Shown here: positions 1 to 7,892 of the stretch, one piece after another
Layout: every line of letters begins with the position of its first letter
How positions within the stretch are numbered: the first letter of the stretch is position 1
Assembly: GCA_900660155.1 (NCBI GenBank)
Contig: CABFPE010000146.1
Coordinates: forward strand, 683,581-714,884
Origin: Hofstenia miamia
Taxonomy: Eukaryota > Xenacoelomorpha > Acoela > Hofsteniidae
Direction of reading: 5' to 3'
Length of the DNA stretch: 31,304 bases
Notes under the pieces: model-generated
Seen by the model: the letters and a program-made list of their open reading frames with translations, nothing else
The model's database searches: none
Told to the model about the DNA's origin: nothing
Position numbers and translations under genes: made by a program

Positions 1-2
1 AC

Positions 3-68
<66 letters not shown>
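1..68. repeat. AT dinucleotide microsatellite
   Basis: Nearly pure (AT)n at the window edge, with a few substitutions. The array probably extends beyond the window. Confidence 0.9.
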
Positions 69-72
<4 letters not shown>

Positions 73-436
73 AGTTACTTTTAGTTTTATTTATAATTAA
101 GATAACGAAAAATATATATCTAATATTTATTTTTTAGAAGAAAGAATAAGGAAGTGTTTTTGAACTTTTAAGTTTTTGTATTTTCAATTTAAATATAGTG
201 TCAGTAGCCCCATTGTTTATATCTATATTATACAAAGCTTTTTACCAACTATGATTATATATATTTCATTTTTTAGCGAAAAAGAATTGTTCACGAAATT
301 ATCAGCATCTGATGACAGTTTTTGCAGATTGTTTAATTTACATTTTCCTCTTCTAAGTTGAAGGTATAAATTATTATGTTCAAAAAAACCTTAATTTTCA
401 ACAAATAAATTAACAATTTAACAAATAAATAAATAT
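69..436. other. AT-rich stretch without a recognisable gene
   Basis: A 61-codon frame at 176-361 has no ATG-supported start and a low-complexity AT-rich composition, so I read it as chance. I see no transposon end or Polinton-type terminal repeat here, so the true left end of the viral element that starts near 458 is missing. Confidence 0.5.
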
Positions 437-457
437 CCTAACCCTAACCCTAACCCC
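437..457. repeat. Interstitial telomere-type (CCCTAA)n tract
   Basis: About three and a half exact copies of the animal telomere hexamer on the C-rich strand (TTAGGG on the other). The tract abuts the point where the viral reading frame begins without a start codon. It could be a repair or capture scar, or telomeric DNA next to the integration site. Confidence 0.85.
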
Positions 458-458
458 A

Positions 459-1007
459 ACAGTTAACAGAGTTAACCTTAAGAAAGACAGAAACAAAGTT
501 TCCTACAAAGAGAAGAAATCTTTTCCTCTTAAAGTTTATGAAAACAGGTTTGGACTTACATTTATAGATATCGATAAATTATATAGAGAATATATTTTGG
601 AAGCTTACTATGTAGATCAAAATGGTATGCCTTATGGAAAACCAATTATTTCTGAACCAATTGATCAATCCTTCATAGATCTTTTAACAAAGAGATATAA
701 TAAAAAACAAGATAAATACACTGAAAAGTCTAAGAGAGTATTTAGGAATCTGGTAAAACTTGCTGGAGTTACAGGTAATTGCAAAAATCAAAAAGTTAAA
801 AAGATAATTAAGGGTCAAAGTGTTTTCTACTACAATGATCCTTCACAATTAATGGATCGCTTAGAATTACTTACTTCTTCTAAGAATGCTGGAAATGATA
901 GTGCTCAAATTTATAATGAAATTATTCAGTTAATTGATAAATTAGTAAGATTGAAAGCTATTACTAAAGAAGATGTTAAGAAGTTTTACAATAAAAAACA
1001 AAATTAA
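459..1007 (+). pseudogene. 5'-truncated unknown protein of the viral element
   Basis: One frame is open from the telomeric tract (the preceding stop is at 426) through TAA at 1005-1007, about 182 codons. The first in-frame ATG lies well inside, after GMPYGKP-coding sequence begins, so the natural N-terminus has been lost. The product is Lys-rich with a predicted mostly helical C-terminal part (a run beginning RLELL, with an AGNDSAQ segment, then alternating hydrophobic and charged residues). I recognise no enzymatic motif. Position, strand, codon use and spacing to the next gene (26 bases) place it in the same virion-gene cluster. It has no TATATAG element in front of it, as expected if the true start was cut off. 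Function unknown. Confidence 0.55.
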
Positions 1008-1011
1008 TTTT

Positions 1012-1028
1012 CACTCCTTCTTATATAG
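1012..1028 (+). promoter_or_regulatory. Y-tract + TATATAG element, gene 2
   Basis: Pyrimidine-rich run followed by TATATAG at 1022-1028, five bases before the ATG at 1034. One of six such elements in this cluster; the TATA lies too close to the ATG to act as an ordinary Pol II TATA box for a transcript with a leader. Confidence 0.7.
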
Positions 1029-1033
1029 TAGAT

Positions 1034-1795
1034 ATGATTGAAAATCCTTTATTTCTAAATTCAAATTATGAAAATGTTGTAGGTAAACCTTCAGATTTCA
1101 CACTAAAATTTGTAAATCCCATAAGATTGCACACACAACCACATTACATTTGCCTAGATCAAATAAATATGTCATACTCTTGGTACAATATTTCTGAGGA
1201 GTATAAGAACAACAAAATTGAATATTCCCATGATGAGGGTCTTACTTGGAATAAAGTTACATTTCCTGATGGTATTTATCAGTACAAAGATATATCAGCA
1301 TATATAAATAATGAAATTGCAGCAAATGGTCATGGATTAAAAGAAAATAATAATAAACATGTTGAAATTATTTTTAATGAGAATACTTATAAGGTATTGG
1401 TTTCATTAGAGACTAAAATGTATTTAAAATTTGATAAAGAATTTGGTGATCTACTAGGTTTTGTTAATGACTTTAATAATCAATTTTATGGGAGTAATTT
1501 TAAATTAATGTTAACTGAGAGTACAAATTCAGATCATGTTTCTAACATTACAAAAGGAATTGATAACATTTTAATTCATTGTTCTCTGATAAGTGATGGC
1601 ATATATAATGGAAATTCTAGTGATATAGTATTTACTTTCCCTACAAATGATTTAGTATCAAGTTATCCATTTACAAAGCAACCTTTGCGCAAATTATTCA
1701 ACAAAATCAACACAAATGAAATAAGAGAAATAAGAATATACATTACTGATAGCCAAAATCAAATTATGAATTTAAATGATAATCAGGTTCACTAA
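1034..1795 (+). CDS. Possible penton-like or minor capsid protein of a Polinton/adintovirus-type element
   Basis: Intact 253-codon frame that starts just after a TATATAG element and is uninterrupted, unlike most of its neighbours. The composition is of a beta-rich virion protein: alternating hydrophobic and polar residues, aromatic patches (YSWYN near residue 48, LTWNKVTFPDG near 73), and a C-terminal half with IHCSLI and SYPFT motifs. There is no signal peptide, membrane segment or enzyme motif. In Polintons and adintoviruses the major capsid gene is accompanied by a single-jelly-roll penton gene. The size and position fit that role, but I assign it by context and general fold character, not by a diagnostic motif. 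It lies between the truncated gene and a small basic protein, all on the plus strand. Confidence 0.55.
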   Translation: MIENPLFLNSNYENVVGKPSDFTLKFVNPIRLHTQPHYICLDQINMSYSWYNISEEYKNNKIEYSHDEGLTWNKVTFPDGIYQYKDISAYINNEIAANGHGLKENNNKHVEIIFNENTYKVLVSLETKMYLKFDKEFGDLLGFVNDFNNQFYGSNFKLMLTESTNSDHVSNITKGIDNILIHCSLISDGIYNGNSSDIVFTFPTNDLVSSYPFTKQPLRKLFNKINTNEIREIRIYITDSQNQIMNLNDNQVH

Positions 1796-1840
1796 GTATT
1801 TTTAATCAAATAAGATTATTTTTAAAATTGCAGAAAAAAG

Positions 1841-1862
1841 ACTTTCTTTTTTCCTTATATAG
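1841..1862 (+). promoter_or_regulatory. Y-tract + TATATAG element, gene 3
   Basis: Pyrimidine tract ending in TCCT followed by TATATAG at 1856-1862, two bases before the ATG at 1865. Same architecture as at genes 2, 4, 5, fiber and the last gene. Confidence 0.75.
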
Positions 1863-1864
1863 AC

Positions 1865-2185
1865 ATGACTAAATATAAGAAAACTTATGAAGACTATTTA
1901 AGGATTAATTTTAATAACACACATGGAGAGAATGCTCTCCCCTTAAGGGAAACAAATTTACCCACTGGGAAAAGAACTTCTATTAACACACAAGTAAAAA
2001 GCAATAATAAAAAGTTAGATGCACCAAAAAAATCTAATAAACCTAAAATTATTGAGATCAACTTAGAAACTCCAAATGAACAAAAGGGAATGGAGATAAA
2101 AATGTTATTAGAAAAGTTTTCCAAGAATGAGCCCCAGAAGTTTGACAACATAAGGACACGATTTTTAAAACTATTGCACAATTAA
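1865..2185 (+). CDS. Small basic protein of the viral element
   Basis: Intact 106-codon frame with a good ATG immediately after a TATATAG element, ending 24 bases before the capsid-like gene. The middle (about residues 30-62) is very rich in Lys, Asn and Pro, with several KK pairs, and looks disordered. The last 35 residues look helical (MLLEKF...RFLKLL). I recognise no family. A short basic gene next to the capsid gene could encode a DNA-condensing core protein, as in adenoviruses, but that is inference from composition and place. A minus-strand frame over the same bases is a shadow. Confidence 0.6.
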   Translation: MTKYKKTYEDYLRINFNNTHGENALPLRETNLPTGKRTSINTQVKSNNKKLDAPKKSNKPKIIEINLETPNEQKGMEIKMLLEKFSKNEPQKFDNIRTRFLKLLHN

Positions 2186-2204
2186 TTTCTTTTTCTTTAT
2201 ATAG
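2186..2204 (+). promoter_or_regulatory. Y-tract + TATATAG element, capsid-like gene
   Basis: TTTCTTTTTCTT tract leading into TATATAG at 2198-2204, five bases before the ATG at 2210. Member of the six-element set. Confidence 0.75.
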
Positions 2205-2209
2205 TAGAA

Positions 2210-3359
2210 ATGGCTGACTTCAGAAATCCAACGATTCTCGAAAGAAATGAATACATTCAATTTGATCTCCAGACTCCAATTATAATTCCTGCAGCAGGTA
2301 ATATTCAAAATAAAAACAATTATAAGCTTACAGTTGATAATTCTACAGATATAATGCCTTATGATTGGTTTAATGCTTATATAGATGTGAATTTAAAATA
2401 CTTAAGCTTGATAACACAGGATTTGTTACAGCAGATAATGTTAACATTAGTGATGATGTCTACTCACTTTTTAACAGAGTATTTGAGGAATACAATAATA
2501 CTTCTACTACAAATCTTAGAAATTTTTCAAAATGAATTCTTCTACAAGGACAATAATGATAAGATAGAACTTCTAAAAGATGGAAATGAAATTAATACAA
2601 TTTTTTATCTCAGTGAAGTTGATTTTTTCAGAGGATTAAGACATAGTATTTTACCTGCAGGCAAGGTTCAAATAAATCTTGAATTAGCAAAAGATGATAA
2701 TGTAATATTTAATCCAGCTGGAAATGGAAAACTAGTTGTCACTCAATTACATCTCTTTGTACCACAATTAGCATTCAATCCTAGTGGAATGAAGATGTAT
2801 TTGAATAGTTTTATAAATAATAAATGGGTGTATATAAGAAACACATTAGAGGAATCTAATCCTATAAATCAACAATCAGGCATATTTAGAATAAGTAATT
2901 CAATACAAAAACCTAGATATGTTTTCATCAATACCAATCACTGACGATAAAATTAATGATAAAAGTAAGAATGAACTTGGCTTTGATTCCTTTAATTCTA
3001 CTGAAATTTCTTCATGTCAGTTAGAATTAGGAAATAATAATTTTTATCCACAAGTAGAGATTCATCCAACTAGTGAGTTTCCAAGACTATATACAGAATT
3101 TGTATGATATAATGATGGTGTTAATGAATTTTCAACAGGTACATTTATTAAGCCTTCTGAATTTAGGGAGAAATATGGAATAATTTCATTTGATTTATCT
3201 AAACAAAAAGATACATCCCAAATTGCTATCAATGAAATTAGATTTAGATATACTTTACAAGGTGCTCCTGCAGATACATTTATATTCTATGCATTGATTA
3301 TGTATGAACAAGAAATATCTGTGAATACAACATCAAATCAAACTACTTTAACACTTTAG
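2210..3359 (+). pseudogene. Broken major-capsid-like (double-jelly-roll type) gene
   Basis: The largest gene of the cluster, about 380 codons if unbroken. Open segments read as one capsid-like protein: an N-terminal ILERNEYIQF region, a DWFNAY motif near residue 57, a central FFRGLRHSILP segment, a KPRYVF segment, and a C-terminal stretch ending in YALIMYEQE. This layout is what I associate with the major capsid protein of Polinton/adintovirus-like animal elements. The breaks are: a frame change near 2395-2410 with a compensating change near 2520-2533 (the alternative frame is open 2404-2532 and looks more coding-like), another frame change near 2915-2940, and an in-frame TGA at 3105-3107, after which the frame continues to TAG at 3357. 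It cannot make a full capsid protein as it stands. The family call is by recognition, not search. Confidence 0.6.
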
Positions 3360-3387
3360 GGAAAAATAATTTTGAAAAAATATATTT

Positions 3388-3405
3388 ACTTTTTCCTTTA
3401 TATAC
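3388..3405 (+). promoter_or_regulatory. Y-tract + TATATAC element, gene 5
   Basis: CTTTTTCCTT tract followed by TATATAC at 3399-3405, two bases before the ATG at 3408. The last base differs from the G seen in most copies. Confidence 0.65.
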
Positions 3406-3407
3406 AA

Positions 3408-3877
3408 ATGACAGACTATAAAAAGTATAATTTATATTATACTTAACTAATGGTCAATTAAATAAATTGAAAAAAAGTATTAAAAACACAAGTCCTATAA
3501 CTTTACTGGTTAGTAATACTAAACAAGGTACTTCCCTTCCATTTCTTTTAACAGAAAGACAAATAAACCAATTAGAAAAGGCTAAGAAAATAAATAAAGC
3601 TTGTGATATTAAAATTTCTACAACACAACTTAATGCAATGAAAAAAAATGGTGGTGATTTGGCCCCCTTACTTATGGCAGCTGCTCCATTAATTGGAAAG
3701 TATGCAGTAGCACCATTAGTTACTGGTGGAATGGGAGCCTTGGGGAGAAATTCAGTCAAAAAGGTATTTGGAAAGAGCTTAAAACAAGCATTTCCCAGAG
3801 AAGGCATGCGATTAAATACACCTAAAGGAAATGGAATGAAAATTGGACCTCCAGGTTCAAAAGGGAAAGGAATGTGA
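3408..3877 (+). pseudogene. LTxxQ-repeat protein with hydrophobic tail, candidate minor virion protein
   Basis: The ATG at 3408 directly follows the TATATAC element, but its frame stops at 3444. The coding frame that continues (open from 3431 to TGA 3875-3877) is shifted, so a small indel lies between about 3417 and 3444. The product carries two similar segments of the form LTxxQxxxLxKA (near 3440-3475 and 3550-3580), then a Gly/Ala/Pro-rich hydrophobic stretch (PLLMAAAPLIGK...GGMGALG) that could be membrane-active, then a basic GKGM-like tail. Small virion proteins with amphipathic or hydrophobic regions, such as adenovirus pVI and pX, are a functional analogy only. The stop at 3875 lies inside a 66-bp duplicated segment and the same frame runs on into the protease. 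Confidence 0.5.
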
Positions 3878-3904
3878 TTAAATACACCTAAAGGAAAGGA
3901 AATG
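3806..3904 (+). repeat. 66-bp in-frame partial tandem duplication
   Basis: The stretch starting ATGCGATTAAATACACC at 3806 recurs at 3872 as ATGTGATTAAATACACC, with a 66-base offset (22 codons). The similarity runs about 33 bases into the second copy. The codon CGA at 3809 in copy 1 is TGA at 3875 in copy 2, which creates the stop between the LTxxQ-repeat frame and the protease frame. Confidence 0.8.
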
Positions 3905-4447
3905 CAGGTAAAAAAACTATTAAGTTTAAATTTTAGTAATCCCCTTTCAAATTATGATATTTTACAATTTATGAAGAATATTAGAAACTTTAAGGGGATC
4001 TTTTCTAGAAATACTTTGAAAAATTTGGGTTTTGGATTTTATGTTTGTAATTTAGACCATTCTTGAAATACTGGCAAACATTGGATAGCATTTTATTATT
4101 TTAAGGATACCAAAGTATCTGCAGGGAGTGCAATTACCTTTAAGGAGTTTGGCTCTGGCAATCTTGAGTATTTTAATAGTTTTGGCCTAACTCCATTTCA
4201 AAGTAGTTTTTCAATATTTAAAGATGATAAGGATAATATTGTGTACAGCAGTTCACAGTATCAACAAAGTTATATTGTATTATGTGGATACTATTGTATT
4301 TGGTTTATATATGAATGATGCAAGGGAAGAGATTATTTCTCAATACTTAATGATCTTTACAAGAGAAAGTGTAAGAGATATAAAAATGAAGAAAAACTAT
4401 TTTCTAAAAGGTTAACAGAGCTAACTAGTGAAATTCAAATTTTGTAA
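3902..4447 (+). pseudogene. Adenain-like cysteine protease (maturation protease), with in-frame TGA stops
   Basis: One reading frame of about 181 codons from ATG 3902 to TAA 4445-4447, interrupted only by TGA at 4064-4066 and 4316-4318. It shows the order of active-site motifs of the adenovirus-type/Ulp1-like C5 protease clan: His in GKHWIAFYY (about 4076-4102), a YFNSFG block where the acidic third residue of the triad usually sits (Asn here), Gln in SSSQYQQ, and Cys in VLCGYYC (about 4279-4299). These proteases cut capsid precursors during virion assembly and are a hallmark of Polinton and adintovirus virion modules. It lacks its own TATATAG element and lies in the same frame as the upstream LTxxQ gene. 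The two stops make it a pseudogene unless TGA is read through. Confidence 0.75.
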
Positions 4448-4452
4448 AAAAT

Positions 4453-4474
4453 ATTTTCTTTTTTCCTTATATAA
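4453..4474 (+). promoter_or_regulatory. Y-tract + TATATAA element, fiber-like gene
   Basis: TTTTCTTTTTTCCT tract followed by TATATAA at 4468-4474, which abuts the ATG at 4475 with no gap. The tightest spacing of the six elements. Confidence 0.7.
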
Positions 4475-5777
4475 ATGGGACTTAATAATAGTGGAATACC
4501 TGAATCTACACATTCTTATCAAGAAGGTGACAATAATAACATAGAAACAGATGTTAAACTTATAAAATACAAAATAAATCAAATCGAAAATAATAAGTTA
4601 GATATATCAGGGTATAATCTTTTTAATAGAGATTTAAATATGCGCAACAAGAAAATTATAAATGTTCGTGATGGTGAACAGAAAAAGGATACTATTAACA
4701 AACAACAAATGGAAGATCATGTTGAAAAAAGACTTGCAAACAATGAAAACAAGATTTTGCAAATTATTAAACAATCCAATACTCAATTATGTAGTGTTGA
4801 GTCTATGCATAATTTCTATTCAAATTTACAAGACAATTACAAAAAAATATTCAATTATTTGAAAGAACTGACGGTGGAAAAACATTTGCAGAGAATTATG
4901 AACGTGGTTTTTAAAAGGCTTATGCAATATCGCAATTCTCTGAAAAAATATGGTTATTTGGTTTGATAAAAACTTTGGAAACTACTGGAGCTGCTTATAA
5001 AAATCAACTTTTAGAACTGAAAGCCATGAGCATGCTTTAGAAATCTTACCTATGGTGATAAAGGTTTTGATAAAATTTCAATAGAAAATGGTTATATTTA
5101 TGTTAGAGATGGAAATAGTTACATTTAACTTTCAGGAATTTGTATCTTATCAAAAAATCGTTATAATATGTTACATTTAAAAAATGATGTATACTATACA
5201 ATAATTTATACCTTTGTACATTTTAGAGGTAAATATGTTTTTAGAAGTGCTAGGATTTTGTCTAGCAACTTGACTTTATTTACTTTACCAAAAGAAGTAT
5301 GGTCTCCAAAAACAAAAACATTTGCAGTAGTTTGGAAAAAATCAAAAGATGTTTATGTCCAATAATATATATTTTGACACCACTGATTTGTTTTGGAATG
5401 ACATTGAATTAAATACTGACAACAGTGATATTATTAAGGGAATGGAATTTGATACTGAATTTAAAAACACTGATAATTGTGATTTGCAACATTGTCAATA
5501 TAAGGTAATTGGTACACAAGTATTCTTTAGAGGAATATGCCAAAGGAATAAGCACAACTTGCAAAAGCGTGCAAATATAATTAAAATTAATCAACAACTT
5601 GCATATAGTTTAGACTATAATAAATTAATATTTGGACTAGCTACATCAAATGGTATAATTCAGTGTTATATTTTACATGAGAATGGTCCATTTTAGCTGT
5701 TTGCAAATGATGCAGAGCTTATAAAATGGATTAGTTTGCAAAATTTGACATATTTCCTTCCTAAGACAAATTATTGA
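4475..5777 (+). pseudogene. Fiber/receptor-binding-type protein, broken
   Basis: The ATG abuts a TATATAA element. The first 163 codons contain a DLNMRNKKIINVRDG segment followed by an INKQQMEDHV-like helix, the pattern seen in many phage and viral fiber shafts (nonpolar-N-KI-NV-D then NKQ..). After TGA-TAA at 4964-4969 the coding potential continues in pieces: about 5040-5365 in one frame (TAA at 5126) and 5349-5777 in another (TAG at 5694-5696). Both later pieces contain a similar beta-rich unit centred on an h-F-R-G motif (VHFRGKYVF and VFFRGICQR), which suggests repeated C-terminal head domains. I infer an attachment fiber of the virion. It has at least one frameshift and three stops and cannot be made whole. 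No search was run, so the family is a structural guess. Confidence 0.5.
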
Positions 5778-5782
5778 AATTA

Positions 5783-5806
5783 ATTTTTTTCTAATCTTCT
5801 ATATAG
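5783..5806 (+). promoter_or_regulatory. Y-tract + TATATAG element, last gene of the cluster
   Basis: Pyrimidine-rich tract followed by TATATAG at 5800-5806, three bases before the ATG at 5810. It marks a gene start that would be missed because the frame behind it is soon broken. Confidence 0.7.
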
Positions 5807-5809
5807 AAA

Positions 5810-6359
5810 ATGAGTAAAAGAGTTCAAATTGTAAGTGAACCAATTATACTGAAAACAGTAAATAATACCAAGACAGGAGAAAATGAATAAACTTATGGAG
5901 ATCACTCAATGGGTTGTTTTAATGAAACAAGGAAACGTGAATTAACCAGTCCAAAAGAAGTTATAAAATATGTAACATAACTTTAAAATACAAATATTTA
6001 ATTATCCTAAGTTAAATCCTGTGATTCTCAAGTCTTGTTTAGTTTACCAACGTCTTTATATGGTTAATTTTGAGAAGAACATTTCTTTAAATGATATATT
6101 AGATAAATTCAACCAGGAAACTGGTTTGATTGGTCCAGGAGAAGGATGCTTAACAAACCTATTTGAATATTTATTTGGAACTATTCAATGTTGTCATACG
6201 CATTCAATCCTCCACAACAGTTATGGTCGATTTTACAATTAATATGGATTGGGTAGGGGCTATTGTTATGCTATTAAGAATACTTGTAATTTCTTAAAGA
6301 AAAACCCTTTGTTAGGACATCTGACAGGTTTTATATTTTGCTTAAGAAATAGGGTGTAA
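5810..6359 (+). pseudogene. Orphan last gene of the viral cluster, broken
   Basis: The TATATAG element at 5800-5806 points to the ATG at 5810. That frame reads 26 codons to TAA 5888, then runs on in frame to TAA near 5978. A second frame is open from about 5982 through TAA 6240-6242 and continues to TAA 6357-6359, encoding a segment with ETGLIGPGEG and, further on, KKNPLLGHLTGF. Codon composition resembles the other viral genes. I do not recognise the protein. The PGEG and hydrophobic LTGFIF segments might indicate a membrane-associated part, which is a guess. Coding-like sequence fades after 6440, which I take as the right limit of the recognisable viral module. Confidence 0.4.
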
Positions 6360-7380
6360 TTAAAATTAGAAGCACTGAGTTTCATGTAAAAATTCTGAAC
6401 AACAAGTGGCTTCAAAAACATTGTTGATGTCCGGAAAATGCAGATTTTATAAAAAATGCAAAAAATTGCTCAAAAACATATTGGTGCATAGTTTAAAAAT
6501 GGTGACATTGAATAATTAGTTATATGGGTATGGCTGCAGTTTTTTACCCCTGGCTGTAAAATCCTGAATTTGTAAAAAAACACCTTTTTTCTTATCAAAA
6601 TCAATAGAAAATTGTAAAAATTTAGTTAAAATGATCATTTTTGGAAAACTGCATATATACAACCGGGAGTTTTATTGCTACTTTAGATGAAACAACGTTA
6701 GTATGTAAGTATACAAACACTAAGTCAAAATATTTATATGTAATGGTAATCATTCCTAGTGAATGCCAAGTTGCGATTCTATAATACTACAATTAGGTGT
6801 TACCAATTAACTTAATAGTTAATTACGGAGTGTCATATGCTAAAATTGTAAATAAAAAATCATTTTACCAAGGAATGATGAACAAATCTATTATTTATTT
6901 CGTTCCTAAAATATTAAAAACACAATATATGGTTAGTTAAAAGTTTAATTATTTATTAGATATCTAACACAGTCCATGGAAATCCCTGTGCATAGCACGG
7001 CCAGTTTCCTAATGGGTATTAAAATTATCGACGTTTTTATTAAACTTCAAAATCTTTTATTCATTTTTCACTCTTTTACTAAACGAGTAAATTTAAACTT
7101 TTACATAAACTACTACCTCAGTTCAGTTAAATTAGTAAACACTTGTTTATCGACTTGAAAAATTTATGATCTTAAATTTTCATTGATCCCGGTCGAGTGA
7201 CTGTATAAAAATTTCCCTTTTCCTAATAAACATAAACCAACAATAATGATCATAAATGTACATTACAAAGGTGTTTTCTAATTTATAAATATAATTATAA
7301 TATAATAATTCATTAAGTATAAACAATAGTAAAATTATTTAATAAAGAATTAGTTCAAATAAAGTTAAGTAAAGCAATCA
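6360..7380. other. AT-rich sequence, no gene seen
   Basis: A short coding-like patch (about 6360-6425) may be the last remnant of the viral cluster. After that all frames are full of stops. The 60-codon frame at 6976-7158 has no support beyond length. I see no terminal inverted repeat that would close the viral element. Confidence 0.5.
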
Positions 7381-7384
7381 ACTG

Positions 7385-7760
7385 TAGTTATAAACTAAAG
7401 TTGTCGCGCAGCAAAGATCAAATGATGATGAGGTTAAGTTAACAAACATTCACAACCACATGCCCGTGATGCGGTTGTCACTCTGCTTCCTTCTCTTCCT
7501 CAGTGCCCATCTTCGGGATACAATACATAGGTTTCAGTAGAATAGACAAAGCAAGTCTAGAACTTAGCCGTGATAAACCTAATCTTCACAATCCTTTTGT
7601 TTACATATCGATTAAACAAGCGCTCTGTCATCCACTCTCTTGAGAATAGACAAGCGCAACATAAGCATTTAGGTTCTTAAGGGTGTAGAAGCCATTACAT
7701 GGCGACCACCTCAGTTAGACTCGGTCCTGCAGCCCTCGTAAATCAAATTCATTAACTACA
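7385..7760 (+). mobile_element. Possible LTR end plus primer-binding-site-like sequence
   Basis: This stretch is more GC-rich than its surroundings. At 7698-7707 the sequence CA|TGGCGACC resembles an LTR 3' end followed by a tRNA primer-binding site, which begins with TGG to pair with the tRNA CCA end. A TATA-like GTATAAAA lies upstream at about 7203. No second LTR and no gag or pol frame is visible, so this may be a fragment or a chance match. Confidence 0.2.
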
Positions 7761-7822
7761 ACCATTTCATGGTAACCACCATAGTTTGAATTTACAGCTT
7801 CATGAAAATCTAAAATTAATTA

Positions 7823-7824
7823 NA

Positions 7825-7868
<44 letters not shown>
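7823..7868. repeat. AT microsatellite preceded by a single N
   Basis: (AT)n with one G interruption. An ambiguous base at 7823 immediately precedes it, so the length may be uncertain. Confidence 0.85.
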
Positions 7869-7892
7869 ATCTTTGACACAAACATCACTGAG

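Noticed and set aside
1894..2181. 95-codon minus-strand frame
   Set aside because: Antisense shadow of the small basic gene at 1865-2185, which has an ATG, a TATATAG element and the same strand as its neighbours.
3454..3807. 117-codon minus-strand frame
   Set aside because: Antisense shadow of the LTxxQ-repeat gene; hydrophobic translation of its Gly/Ala-rich part.
3105..4318. TGA as a recoded sense codon in the host
   Set aside because: The GPCR ends with TGA and uses TGG for Trp, and one viral TGA has a CGA counterpart in its own duplicate. Decay is simpler, though the question is left open for the element itself.
4224..4415. Separate 63-codon gene after the protease
   Set aside because: It overlaps the Cys-containing end of the protease in another frame. 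The protease frame itself continues past TGA 4316 to TAA 4445 with coding-like sequence, so no frameshift or extra gene is needed.
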